From JACQAP01 sp045810225 (lineage in GTDB: Bacteria; Pseudomonadota; Gammaproteobacteria; Burkholderiales; JACQAP01): 64,000 nucleotides of DNA. The translations under genes were made by a program, and so were the position numbers. The stretch lies in the NCBI GenBank assembly GCA_045810225.1, contig JBJMWI010000176.1, positions 50,530 to 114,529 of the forward strand, given 5' to 3'. The notes beneath the pieces are model-generated. The model saw only the letters and a list, made by a program, of their open reading frames with translations. It did not search any database and was not told where the DNA came from. This document shows positions 26,079-35,187 of the stretch, in pieces. Positions within the stretch are counted from its first letter, which is position 1. Every line of letters starts with the position of its first letter.

Positions 26079-28403
26079 TCATGGTTGTTCATCGATGGCC
26101 ACGCCGTTGTTCTCACGTCCGTTTGCCGGGCTGCTGCTATGCCGGATGCGAACTTGACCATTGAGAAGGCCGCTTGAATAGCGATCGTCACCGCCGCTGT
26201 CCAGCAATACGCCAACGCTGTAGACCGGATCGTCGGCCACATAATGGTAGGAATTGTCACCGGCTACGCCCTGAGAATCGCCGCTGGACCAGTACATATC
26301 ATTGCCGCCAGCATCGAACAACCACGCCCCTGACTGTTGCGCGGCGGCGCCCTGTGCCAGGGATTCAGCACGGTAGAAGTCGTTGCCTGCGCCATCGAAC
26401 ATCATGGCAACCGACTGATCCCAGGCCGCGCCCTGCGCAGCCGCACGCATGGCCCAATACACATCGTCCCCGGCCAGATCGGAAAACAGTCCGGCAGCCT
26501 GATGTGCAGCAAACCCCTGCGTATAGCGTCCGCCGTAGTAGAAATCATTGCCACTCGTATCATGCAGCAGACCGGCGCCCCAAAAATAGCCACCGCCCTG
26601 GCTGAATTCGCCGCCCTCGTAACGATCATTGCCGGCGAAATCGAGCAAGGCGCCGAAACCTCCATGGTCGTAGGGCCGAATGCCAAAACCCACACCCTGG
26701 CTGAAACTCATGTATGTCGTCGGTGTGCCGTAAGAAGACGGCACCGGGCCGTTCGCCCGGTACAGATCGTCCCCGCCGAAGTCGATCAGCAGCCCGACAC
26801 CCGCCGGTCCACCAACGCCTTGGCTCATGCTTTGAGACAGATAGGTGTCCCAGCCGTCGCCGGCATCAATCAGCACTCCGGCCCCATAAATTCCGGCCCC
26901 GGTTGACCAGGCATCGCAGTGATACGTATCCGCGCCTTGCGCATCGAACAACAAACCAAACCCGAAGGCCCCGGCACCGCAGCCGCCGAGTGCGCTGACG
27001 TATGTGTCGTCTCCCGCCATATCGAGCAAAACCGACACCCCGAGCCATCCCGCTCCTGGTCCGCCCACTTGTGCTTCGTAGCGATCATTGCCAGCGCGAT
27101 CGATCACGATCTGCGTTTCCAGCGGAACACCGTCGCTCCAGGTGTAGCGATCATCTCCGTCAATGTCGATGACCGCATACAGGCGGTCCATGCGGTAATG
27201 GTTGGGGCCTGCTCCACCAATAACGATATAACCGCCATCGACTTCAGCGAAATCCAAAATTTCCCCGTCCACCATCGCCGCCAGGGCCGCGGGAATCTTG
27301 CGTGCGCTCTTGGACGCTTCCGGCACACGGGACGCGGCGATGATGAGCTGATCGAACGCGTCCAGCAGCGCTGAAAAATCGACTCGCATGCTGGCCTGCA
27401 TCGCGCGGATGCCTTTCATTGCGTCCCGTTGCTCGATCAAGGTGCGGCTGGTAGCCGTCTCTTCGAGTAGATAGCGCACGTCACGAAACAATCGTTCACG
27501 TGGAGGCGCCGTGCTGAAACCCTCGCGCACCCGCCGGTTCGCTGCTGCAATAGTCCCGGCGAACACGCTGAGTCCGCCACCGTCTATCGAGTTGGCAGCG
27601 ACCGGCGACTCGGAATGCATCGAGCTGCAATTGAGCATCAGGATCTCGCACAGCAGCGGTACGACGCGTTCGCGCGCCTGCCCTGCCGGTTGCATTTCGC
27701 CCACAAGCCGATGTTCCCACTCAATCAGCGTGCCGGGATCGGCCAGCGCCTGGCGGTTCAGGCGCAGTTTGTTGTATCCGTTTTCCTGGCTCGCAAGATC
27801 GCCCAGCATTTTTTGCAGGCGTTCGCGTTCCGGCATAAGCGCAGGGGCCGCGGACGCGAGCTTTGCCTCCACCATATCCAACCAGACCGGAACGCTACGC
27901 GCGGACACTGCCGTAAACGGCACCCGCTGCGGGTAGGCGGCCGGTGTGGCCCATTGCTGCAAAGCCCCGACGATGAAATTAACATCGAGCGCTGCGCCAT
28001 CACGTAGCACGCGTAACGGCAATAGCTGACCGGGCGAAGAGGAGTGCAGCGTCTCCAGCAGGCGCGCCGCGTTCATTTTCTCCCCTGCCACTGAATCGAT
28101 TTTATCTCCGGCTTTCAGGCCCGATAGCGTCGCAGGTCCAGCAATGACGTCCAGGATCACGGGGTTGCCATCGGCATCCTGTCCAAGCGCGAAACCGGCA
28201 TACGGCACACCTGCCGGTGAGGACTGGGCGGGTGGTGACTCAACGCCCGGGTGGAAATGCGCGCAGCCGGGAAATAACACCACAGTCACGGCGCACGCGC
28301 ATAGCTGAAGTAACCGCGCTGCGTGCAGCCTTTGCGCTGGTTCAATACTCGCTGCTGCTTTCGGTCTGTAGTCACGCGGGCCGGCTGCCATAGGCACGAA
28401 CAT
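26079..28403 (-). CDS. PDZ-domain lipoprotein with 12 tandem D-x-x-G-x-D-x-Y repeats
   Basis: This 774-residue protein starts at the ATG at 28403; an upstream TTG or an ATG four codons later are possible. A signal sequence ends in FPGCAH, so C47 is probably lipidated. A PDZ-like domain spans about residues 68-150 (GLKAGDKIDSVAGE). A helical middle region follows to about 385. From about 410 to 750 there are twelve units of 25-27 residues (some longer) of the form hhhDxxGxDxYxxxxxxQG, for example LLDFAGNDRYEGGEFSQG. These probably stack as a beta-solenoid that may bind metal through the aspartates. I know no function. It heads the minus-strand gene cluster. Confidence 0.8.
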   Translation of the reverse strand: MFVPMAAGPRDYRPKAAASIEPAQRLHAARLLQLCACAVTVVLFPGCAHFHPGVESPPAQSSPAGVPYAGFALGQDADGNPVILDVIAGPATLSGLKAGDKIDSVAGEKMNAARLLETLHSSSPGQLLPLRVLRDGAALDVNFIVGALQQWATPAAYPQRVPFTAVSARSVPVWLDMVEAKLASAAPALMPERERLQKMLGDLASQENGYNKLRLNRQALADPGTLIEWEHRLVGEMQPAGQARERVVPLLCEILMLNCSSMHSESPVAANSIDGGGLSVFAGTIAAANRRVREGFSTAPPRERLFRDVRYLLEETATSRTLIEQRDAMKGIRAMQASMRVDFSALLDAFDQLIIAASRVPEASKSARKIPAALAAMVDGEILDFAEVDGGYIVIGGAGPNHYRMDRLYAVIDIDGDDRYTWSDGVPLETQIVIDRAGNDRYEAQVGGPGAGWLGVSVLLDMAGDDTYVSALGGCGAGAFGFGLLFDAQGADTYHCDAWSTGAGIYGAGVLIDAGDGWDTYLSQSMSQGVGGPAGVGLLIDFGGDDLYRANGPVPSSYGTPTTYMSFSQGVGFGIRPYDHGGFGALLDFAGNDRYEGGEFSQGGGYFWGAGLLHDTSGNDFYYGGRYTQGFAAHQAAGLFSDLAGDDVYWAMRAAAQGAAWDQSVAMMFDGAGNDFYRAESLAQGAAAQQSGAWLFDAGGNDMYWSSGDSQGVAGDNSYHYVADDPVYSVGVLLDSGGDDRYSSGLLNGQVRIRHSSSPANGRENNGVAIDEQP
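26151..27176 (-). repeat. Tandem repeat region inside the PDZ lipoprotein gene
   Basis: About twelve coding repeats of roughly 75-80 bp encode the D-x-x-G-x-D-x-Y units. The units have diverged at the DNA level, so this is an old protein repeat rather than a recent slippage array. Two units carry insertions (after the sixth and eleventh). Confidence 0.75.
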
Positions 28404-28438
28404 TAGCAGATGTTGTTGCGGCCGGCGCCTGTGGCAAC

Positions 28439-29140
28439 ATGCACTCTGTGACAACGAAGTCGAATTTGAAATCGCAAGTCGATCGCGCCTTCCTGGAGAA
28501 GGACGGTGTGCGCCAGGCGGTGCGGGATGCCGGACACGGGCATTTGCTTATGTCCGACCACGACGTGGCTGCCTCGCTCGCCGCAACGCTCGCACTGCAT
28601 TCCAAAGAAAAGCCGGTCTGGGTATTCGGCTATGGCTCGCTAATCTGGAACCCGCTGGTGGAATACGCGGAACGCAGGCCGGCGCGCATCCACGGCTTTC
28701 ATCGCGGCTTCTATCTATGGTCGAAAATCAATCGCGGCTCGCCGAAAATTCCCGGGCTGGTACTGGGATTGGACCAGGGAGGCTCCTGCGCGGGCATCGC
28801 TTACCGGCTGCACGATGACAAATTGGACAGTGAACTGGCATTGCTGTGGCGCCGGGAAATGTTGATGGGTACTTATCGGCCACGCTGGGTCAGCGCCGAT
28901 CTCGAAGGCTGCACCGTGCGCGCGATTGCGTTTGTGGTGGACCGCAAAAAGCCCGGCTACACCGGCCGGCTGCGCGATGAACAAATCGTTTCCATTGCGC
29001 TTAAAGCCTCGGGTTACTACGGCTCTTGCGCGGATTACCTGGTCCAGACAGCAAAAAGTCTGGAGGCGGCCGGCATCGCAGATCAGCGGCTATCGCGCCT
29101 GGCAAGAATCGTAGAAACCAAAAGCGCCCGTGTGGGATAA
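28439..29140 (+). CDS. chaC: Gamma-glutamylcyclotransferase ChaC
   Basis: This 233-residue protein has an N-terminal helical extension of about 55 residues and then the ChaC fold. The substrate-binding loop is VFGYGSLIWNP (about residues 62-72), RGFYLWSKINRGSP follows, and the catalytic glutamate lies in LLWRREM. ChaC enzymes split glutathione into 5-oxoproline and Cys-Gly in the cytoplasm. It is divergent from the PDZ lipoprotein gene, with only about 35 bp between the starts. It converges with the FMN reductase. Confidence 0.92.
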   Translation: MHSVTTKSNLKSQVDRAFLEKDGVRQAVRDAGHGHLLMSDHDVAASLAATLALHSKEKPVWVFGYGSLIWNPLVEYAERRPARIHGFHRGFYLWSKINRGSPKIPGLVLGLDQGGSCAGIAYRLHDDKLDSELALLWRREMLMGTYRPRWVSADLEGCTVRAIAFVVDRKKPGYTGRLRDEQIVSIALKASGYYGSCADYLVQTAKSLEAAGIADQRLSRLARIVETKSARVG

Positions 29141-29149
29141 AGGCCGCGC

Positions 29150-29698
29150 TTAAGTCACCACCACTTTTTTGACCAGATTCGCCAGCAATTTGGCGATCAG
29201 GTCCTTGGTCTGCTGGTCCGTCAGATTACCTTGGGCATCGAAGCTTTTTGACGCATTGATCATGACTTCCGGCTGGTTCACCGGGTGCATATCCAAAAAC
29301 ACGAAAATCTGGCGCAAATGGTATTGCGCGCGCGCAGTGCCAATTACGCCGACCGACGCGCCCATGACCGCAACCGGCTTGCCATTCCACGCGCTATCCC
29401 CATAAGGCCGCGATGCCCAATCGATTGCATTCTTCAGCACGCCCGGGAGGGAATAGTTGTATTCGGGGGTAACGAACAGAATCGCATCCGCCGCGCGAAT
29501 TCTCGCTTTCATTTCGACTACTTTGGCCGGCGGATTTTTTTCATCGTCCTGGTTGAAGCCGGGCAGGCCGTCGATGTCCAGAATATCGAGAGACGCCCCG
29601 GCGGGGACGAGTTTTTGCGCCTCGCGCAACGCCGTTTTGTTAAAAGAAGCCTTGCGCAGACTGCCTGCGATGCCAAGTATCTTGATGTTACCCGCCAT
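29150..29698 (-). CDS. NADPH-dependent FMN reductase / quinone reductase (ChrR-like)
   Basis: This 182-residue flavodoxin-fold protein has the phosphate-binding loop GIAGSLRKASFN (about residues 9-20), the FVTPEYNYSLPGVLKNAIDW block (74-93) typical of the FMN reductase/azoreductase family, and a SRPYGDSAWNGKPVAVMG strand. Such enzymes reduce quinones, chromate or azo compounds by two electrons and guard against redox stress. A GGGAGA site precedes the ATG. Confidence 0.92.
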   Translation of the reverse strand: MAGNIKILGIAGSLRKASFNKTALREAQKLVPAGASLDILDIDGLPGFNQDDEKNPPAKVVEMKARIRAADAILFVTPEYNYSLPGVLKNAIDWASRPYGDSAWNGKPVAVMGASVGVIGTARAQYHLRQIFVFLDMHPVNQPEVMINASKSFDAQGNLTDQQTKDLIAKLLANLVKKVVVT

Positions 29699-29792
29699 GT
29701 AAATCTCCCGAAGAAGTGTTGCAGAAATACGAGGCGCGTTATGCCACTGCGCTTCGCATGCCGCGCCATCTTACCGGGAACCGCCGGGCTAT

Positions 29793-30047
29793 TCAGCGGC
29801 TCGCACTAGCCGACGAACGTTCGCTGGTCGATTTGTGTTGTTTCGTGCTTTTCCTGGAAGACGTCTTTTTCTTCGGCCCAGGTACTTTTCCGCCGGCGCG
29901 GCGCGCCTCGGAAAGCCCGATTGCGATTGCCTGCTTGCGGCTGGTTACTTTTTTCCCGGAACGTCCGCTTTTAAGCGTGCCCGCCTTGCGTTCCTTCATT
30001 GCCTTCCCGACTTTCTCGGATGCCTTTTTTCCGTATTTGCTCGCCAT
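29793..30047 (-). CDS. Small basic DUF6496-type protein
   Basis: This 84-residue, lysine- and serine-rich protein starts after a strong AAGGAG site. The block SRKQAIAIGLSEARRAGGKV (about residues 36-55) matches a motif of DUF6496-type proteins, and the tail is a low-complexity KKTSSRKSTK stretch. The composition suggests nucleic-acid binding, perhaps nucleoid-associated, but the function is unknown. Confidence 0.75.
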   Translation of the reverse strand: MASKYGKKASEKVGKAMKERKAGTLKSGRSGKKVTSRKQAIAIGLSEARRAGGKVPGPKKKTSSRKSTKQHKSTSERSSASASR

Positions 30048-30133
30048 GGTCGTTCTCCTTGGTCACGGAAGGACACTAGGTCTAGTCCTTTCCACTGACG
30101 TGTGACCGCAGCGAATGACAATTAGTGCCCGGA

Positions 30134-30676
30134 TTAAACCCCCAACAGCTCGAGTTGCGGATTGTGCTGGCGTGTCCCCGTTTCAACAGACGCAGGTTTC
30201 ATTGCTTCATGCGCAAGCAGCGCGCGCTTGCGTTCCAAGCCGCCGGCATAGCCCGTCAATGAGCGGTCGGTGCCAATCACGCGATGGCAAGGCACGATGA
30301 TGGAAATCGGATTACGCGCATTGCTATGGCCTACTGCTCGGGATGCGCTTGGCTTGCCGATGCGGCGGGCCAGTTCCCCATACGAAATGGTATGGCCGTA
30401 CGGGATGTTGCGAAGCTCTCTCCATACGATGGTCTGAAATGCCGTACCTCCGGTCGCTAGCGGCAAGTCGAACTCCGTCAGCCTGCCATCGAAATAGGCC
30501 TGCAGTTGTGCAATCGTGCGGCCAAAAGGCTCCGCCACATCGTCACGGATCCAGTCATTGCGAGGGACGGGACGATGCTTGTCATTGTCGGTATGCAAGC
30601 CGATGAGCGAAATGCCGTCTGACATCAGCAGCAAGTCACCAACCGGAGTCTCCATGGTTGTGATCCAAGTCGTCAT
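30134..30676 (-). CDS. ogt: Methylated-DNA-[protein]-cysteine S-methyltransferase
   Basis: This 180-residue protein is the O6-alkylguanine repair enzyme. The acceptor cysteine is C130 in PCHRVIG, the helix-turn-helix arginine lies in SRAVGHSNARNP, and IPYGHTISYGELA precedes it. It transfers the alkyl group from O6-methylguanine to itself irreversibly. I start at the ATG 30676, which overlaps the stop of the Ada-AlkA gene (ATGA) and has a GGAG site; upstream codons of the same frame belong to the neighbour's DNA. Coupling with Ada-AlkA makes an alkylation repair operon. Confidence 0.93.
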   Translation of the reverse strand: MTTWITTMETPVGDLLLMSDGISLIGLHTDNDKHRPVPRNDWIRDDVAEPFGRTIAQLQAYFDGRLTEFDLPLATGGTAFQTIVWRELRNIPYGHTISYGELARRIGKPSASRAVGHSNARNPISIIVPCHRVIGTDRSLTGYAGGLERKRALLAHEAMKPASVETGTRQHNPQLELLGV

Positions 30677-32100
30677 GCAAGTGATCTCCATAAATGCATC
30701 GCCGCGTAAGCGCGCCAGGGACGCCATGCTTCGGCGTGCGCGAGAATCTTGCGTTCGTCGTCGAAACCAAGGGCCTTGCGAATGCCGAGATCCGTTGCGG
30801 GAAACGCATCCGGCCAGGCAAACGCGCGCATGGCCAGATACTGCGCGGTCCACTCGCCAATACCGGGGAGTTCCTTCAAGCGTGCGATCGCTTCTCCGAC
30901 ATCCACCCCGGGATCCAGCAAACGCGGGTCCTTAGCAATTGCGGTAGCCACCCCGTGCAGTGTTCGTGCGCGCGCTGCAGTCACGCCAATCTTCATGATC
31001 ATTCCAGCAGAAGCTGCGGCAACGCGCTCTGCGGTCGGCATCAACAGATGCAACTCGTCAAACGGTGTCGCAACCGGTTCGCCAAAGGCCAATGCGAAGC
31101 GGCCGGCGAGCGTGGTTGCAGCCTTGACACTGATCTGTTGGCCCAGTACCGCGCGCATCGCAACCTCGAATCCATCGAACGCGCCCGGCAAACGCAGCCC
31201 CGGACACAGTACCGCCAGATTGCCAAGCCGTTGCGCAATACGTTCGGGCTCAGCTCCCAGATCGAACAGTCTGCGCAACCGCATCAGCACAGCCGGAATC
31301 ACCCGGCTTAGCTCGGGCGCAACTTCCACGGATAATGCATGGCGGCTCCTGCTTGGCGTTACGCGAATCCACCCGGTACGCCCGCCGCTGCTGAATGTGC
31401 GCGAATACGTCGCTCCGCTGATGGCTTCGACGCCGGCGTAAAGGCGCCGTTGCAGAAAATGCAGCAATGCTTCCCAGTCCAGCGGGGGGCGATAGGCCAA
31501 ATCGAACATGAGACGGCCCGTGGATCGTGCGCCGGCCCCGCGCCGGAACTGTGTGGGATTCAGCCGGTAGTTCGTCTTGAACGCATCGTTGAAACGCCGC
31601 AAGCTGGCGAAGCCGCTCGCGAAAGCGACGTCAGTAATGGACAGTGCCGTATCGGTCAGCAACATCTTCGCTGTCAACAGCCGTTGGGTCTCCAGCAGCC
31701 GGTTTGGCGAAACGCCAAATTCATCCTGAATCACACGCCGCAAATGGCGCTCACTGATACTCATTTGCGCGGCCAGCGCAGCGACGCTGATTTCGTTCAA
31801 GGCGCCTTGTTCTATGCGCCGGCCCAGCGCGACTGCGAGCCGGTTGCCCGAATCCACGAGTGCGTTGCCGGGCGCGTTCTCTGGCCGGCAGCGCAGGCAG
31901 GGACGGAATCCGGCCTGCTCCGCGGCCGCGGCGCTCCGGTAGAACGTGCAATTGCGTTTGAGCGGACGCCGGGAGTTGCAGATAAGGCGACAGTAAATCC
32001 CGGTGGAAGAAATACCGACGTACATCAATCCGTCGAAACGAGCATCACGGCTGATGAGTGCCTGGTAACAGCTGTCCGGATCGAGTTCCATGGAGCGCAT
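30673..32100 (-). CDS. alkA: Ada-AlkA fusion: methylation-sensing regulator and 3-methyladenine glycosylase
   Basis: This 475-residue three-part protein begins with an Ada zinc domain whose four cysteines are C37, C41, C68 and C71 (YCRLIC, PCLRC); C37 matches the phosphotriester methyl acceptor. An AraC-type helix-turn-helix pair follows (about residues 95-190: ISERHLRRVIQDEFGVSP, SITDVAFASGFASLRRF). The C-terminal AlkA glycosylase has the HhH motif LPGIGEWTAQYLAMRA and catalytic D437 in FPATDLGIR. It should sense DNA methylation, activate its own operon and excise alkylated bases. Confidence 0.95.
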   Translation of the reverse strand: MRSMELDPDSCYQALISRDARFDGLMYVGISSTGIYCRLICNSRRPLKRNCTFYRSAAAAEQAGFRPCLRCRPENAPGNALVDSGNRLAVALGRRIEQGALNEISVAALAAQMSISERHLRRVIQDEFGVSPNRLLETQRLLTAKMLLTDTALSITDVAFASGFASLRRFNDAFKTNYRLNPTQFRRGAGARSTGRLMFDLAYRPPLDWEALLHFLQRRLYAGVEAISGATYSRTFSSGGRTGWIRVTPSRSRHALSVEVAPELSRVIPAVLMRLRRLFDLGAEPERIAQRLGNLAVLCPGLRLPGAFDGFEVAMRAVLGQQISVKAATTLAGRFALAFGEPVATPFDELHLLMPTAERVAAASAGMIMKIGVTAARARTLHGVATAIAKDPRLLDPGVDVGEAIARLKELPGIGEWTAQYLAMRAFAWPDAFPATDLGIRKALGFDDERKILAHAEAWRPWRAYAAMHLWRSLA

Positions 32101-32190
32101 CTTGCCGACACGGCAAGTATTTCGCTAGCCATTTTCGGACATGCAGTTCGCAGTGCGGGCTATGACCGGCACGTGCTGGCAAACGGCCGG

Positions 32191-35187
32191 TCATGTCGTG
32201 CTCGTCCATTCCCTCCAGCCGCGCAACAGCGGAAAGTACAGGCCCATGCGCGTCGCCCCGAGAGCGTGCGCGTAACGAGCCAACTGCGGTGCGTAACGTT
32301 CGCGCTCTCGCTCCAGAAAGGCCTCGATGTTCGCGCCTTCATGGCGGCTGGTCTTGTAATCGACGACCCACCACGTACCATCCGCATCGCGAATGCGGCG
32401 GTCGATCACATGGCGCCTGCCGTCTTGCGTATGCACCGCGTATTCGGTCCACGCTTCGGCGTGCGGACCCATCAGCCATCTGCCGCGCTCGTCCAGCAAG
32501 GTATTGCTTAAGGCGGTAGAGACAAGATCGGCTGCTACTTTTAGTTCAGAGTCTGGAACGCCATGCCGCCGCAGTTCGCTGCAAAACCGCGGCCACAATG
32601 AAACGACCCGCTGCGTGCTCCAGCCCTCCAGCGCATCATCCGCCATCCGCTGCAACCAACGGTGGACAATCGTCCCGACTTGCCGGGCCGTTTCTCCGGC
32701 CCAGGAGAACTCGATCTGCTGTTCTTCGCTTCGTCCGTTCGGCGCATTCCAACGCACAGCGTCGGGCGCTGACGGGAGCTTGAGCCCGGACGCTATACGC
32801 CTGAGCATATACGCTGGCTCGGCGGCTGCGGTTTGGGGCGCCACCGGCACGCGATCCAGTCCAGCGAAAATCTCCTGCGCGAGCGGCCACGCCTGTGCCA
32901 GAAGCGAGCGCTTATCCGGGGCTTTAAGTTGGCCCGCCTCGTCGAGTTTCACGCAGGCTAGAAGGTGCAAGCGCCTGGCGGCGCGAGTGGCGGCGACATA
33001 GAGAAGGCGTGCGGTCTCGGCATCTTCGGCAGCGCGGTCCAGGCGCCGCAGGTATTCATAGACCGGGTCTTTGTCAGCGCCGGTTTCTTTGATGGGCGCG
33101 AGCAGTAACCCGGTCACAGCCGATGCGGCCGCTCCCTTGTCCTGAAGACCTTCCGCAAAAACCAGTTCCTTCCACAGAAAAAGCGGCGAGTCATCGGTAC
33201 CGGAGATTTTGTCCAGGCCGGGAACGATGACCGTGTCGAATTGCAGGCCCTTGGCCTTGTGAATGGTCATGATTTGCAGATCGTCGTCGCTGGAGGCGAC
33301 ATCGGGCAGCGCGTAGAGCTCGCTCAGGCTGCCGGCAAGCGCGGCGAAGTCGGGAGGCGAGCCGGACGCCTCAAGCTTCGAAAGTTCATCGAGGAAGATC
33401 TCGGCGTCCTCTAGGTCGGTCTCGTTCTCGACGCACGCGGGACCACCGAGCGCGAGCCAGACGCCTTCGACGCGATCGCGCAAGCTGCCGCGGCCGCGCT
33501 CGGCAAGCGCCGGCCCGAGGACGCTTCTGAAATTGGCAAGGAAAAGGTTGTCCTGGATCAGTTCCCAAATGGTGGCGAAGCGATCGGCTGCCGCAATCTG
33601 ATGCAGATCACTCAGCGCCAGGCCGATCCACGGCGCGCGCAGCAGCGAGAGCCAGGCAATTCGATCGCCGAGGTGCGTCAGGGCGCGCGCGATCGCGTAG
33701 AGGTCTTGCACGACCTGTTTCTCATGCAGTCGCTCGATCTCGATGGCCCGAAAGCGGATGCCCGCGCTTCTGAGGGCGGGAATAATTTCGGCAAGCGCAT
33801 CACGATTGCGCACCAGAATCGCCGCACGCCCCTCAGCCCGGTGCACGAGCTGCACGACACTGCGCGCCTCGTGGGCGCGATCAGGACTGTTGGTCCACAA
33901 AACAGCCGGCCCGCCCAGCTGCGGCTTTTCAGGGTGCGGCGTCGCGGCTGAATAGGGCACTGCGCCAGACACGGGATCCGCCGCCGTCGGCAGGATTTGG
34001 CTGAAGGTGTCATTGAACCAATCGACAAGGCCAGCGTGCGAGCGAAAGTTGGTCGTGAGCGTCAGCGACTTGAGGTGCACGCTGCCGAGGCCTTCGCTTT
34101 GCGCCTTGAGAAACAACGCGACCTGCGCGTCGCGGAATCGATAAATCGACTGCATCGGGTCGCCGACCAGGAACAGGGTCCGGCCATCGTTCGGCTGCCA
34201 GCCCGAGGTGAGCAGCACAAGCAGCTCCCATTGCGAGAAAGAGGTGTCCTGAAACTCGTCCACCAGGAGGTGGCGTACGCGCGCATCCATCGACAGGAGC
34301 AGGTCGGTCGGCGCCTCGGCCGTGCCCAACGCGCGTACGGCGCCCTGGGCGATTTCGGTGAAGTCTGCCTCGCCACGCTCTGCGAACACGACCCTCAGTT
34401 GCGCGGCCGCAAGTGGCAGCAGCTCAATGAGCGATTGCAGGACCTGCCACTGCGCATCGCTGTAGCGCTCGGGCGGCATGCGAAGCAGGTCCGACAACGC
34501 CTGGCGCAGCGGTTCGTTGCCGGAGAGCGCCATGGCCTCGGGGACCTTCTTGCGCCAGCTATTCTTTTTGGTCAGCATAGCCTCGGCGAACTCGGCAGAG
34601 GCTTGCGGATGCAGTACGCGGGCCTTTGCCAGAAAGCGGCTGCGCTCGGAGCGGAGACAGGATTCGAGCTCGCTGCGCGTGGGCGCGGCGCCAGTTTTGC
34701 GCAGCCATTGGTCGCGCTTGGCGAGCATCGAGCCGATCAGCGAGGTAGCCGTGTCGATGTTGTTATCGAGGTGGGCAAGCAATGCTTCGACCGAAGGAGA
34801 CAGATCCTTAAGCGTGCGTCTGGCCGCCTCGCGGTAATGCAGGCGCGCATCCTCGACGATTTGCGGCTGGGCACCGAAACGCGACAGCACCGGCATTTGC
34901 CGTGTAAGCGCGGCGCACAGCGCGTCGAACGTCTGGATGCGAAGCCGGTGCGCGATGTCGGCGGCGTTTGGCAGCTTCTCGAGTACGCGCTCGCGCATCT
35001 CGGCGGCGGCCTTGATGGTAAAGGTGATGGCTACGATTTCTTCGGGCTTCTCGACCGTGCCAAGGAGCCGGATGTAGCGCTTTACCAGCAGTTCGGTTTT
35101 CCCCGATCCGGCGGGCGCCTGCACAATGAACGAGCGTTCCGGGTCAAGCGCCGCATCGCGGGCGAGCTGGTCGGCAAGCGCGCTCAT
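32191..35187 (-). CDS. UvrD-type helicase/exonuclease (AddA/RecB-like)
   Basis: This 998-residue SF1A helicase has a C-terminal nuclease. Motifs are Walker A APAGSGKTELL (about residues 23-33), ITFTIKAAAEMRER, Walker B VDEFQDTSFSQW, LVGDPMQSIYRFRDA, MTIHKAKGLQFD and VAATRAARRLHLL. The nuclease has a PD-(D/E)xK core in WWVVDYKT near the C-terminus. With the AddB-like partner it resects double-strand breaks for RecA. I start at 35187, where the ATG overlaps the partner's stop by 4 bp. Confidence 0.93.
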   Translation of the reverse strand: MSALADQLARDAALDPERSFIVQAPAGSGKTELLVKRYIRLLGTVEKPEEIVAITFTIKAAAEMRERVLEKLPNAADIAHRLRIQTFDALCAALTRQMPVLSRFGAQPQIVEDARLHYREAARRTLKDLSPSVEALLAHLDNNIDTATSLIGSMLAKRDQWLRKTGAAPTRSELESCLRSERSRFLAKARVLHPQASAEFAEAMLTKKNSWRKKVPEAMALSGNEPLRQALSDLLRMPPERYSDAQWQVLQSLIELLPLAAAQLRVVFAERGEADFTEIAQGAVRALGTAEAPTDLLLSMDARVRHLLVDEFQDTSFSQWELLVLLTSGWQPNDGRTLFLVGDPMQSIYRFRDAQVALFLKAQSEGLGSVHLKSLTLTTNFRSHAGLVDWFNDTFSQILPTAADPVSGAVPYSAATPHPEKPQLGGPAVLWTNSPDRAHEARSVVQLVHRAEGRAAILVRNRDALAEIIPALRSAGIRFRAIEIERLHEKQVVQDLYAIARALTHLGDRIAWLSLLRAPWIGLALSDLHQIAAADRFATIWELIQDNLFLANFRSVLGPALAERGRGSLRDRVEGVWLALGGPACVENETDLEDAEIFLDELSKLEASGSPPDFAALAGSLSELYALPDVASSDDDLQIMTIHKAKGLQFDTVIVPGLDKISGTDDSPLFLWKELVFAEGLQDKGAAASAVTGLLLAPIKETGADKDPVYEYLRRLDRAAEDAETARLLYVAATRAARRLHLLACVKLDEAGQLKAPDKRSLLAQAWPLAQEIFAGLDRVPVAPQTAAAEPAYMLRRIASGLKLPSAPDAVRWNAPNGRSEEQQIEFSWAGETARQVGTIVHRWLQRMADDALEGWSTQRVVSLWPRFCSELRRHGVPDSELKVAADLVSTALSNTLLDERGRWLMGPHAEAWTEYAVHTQDGRRHVIDRRIRDADGTWWVVDYKTSRHEGANIEAFLERERERYAPQLARYAHALGATRMGLYFPLLRGWREWTSTT

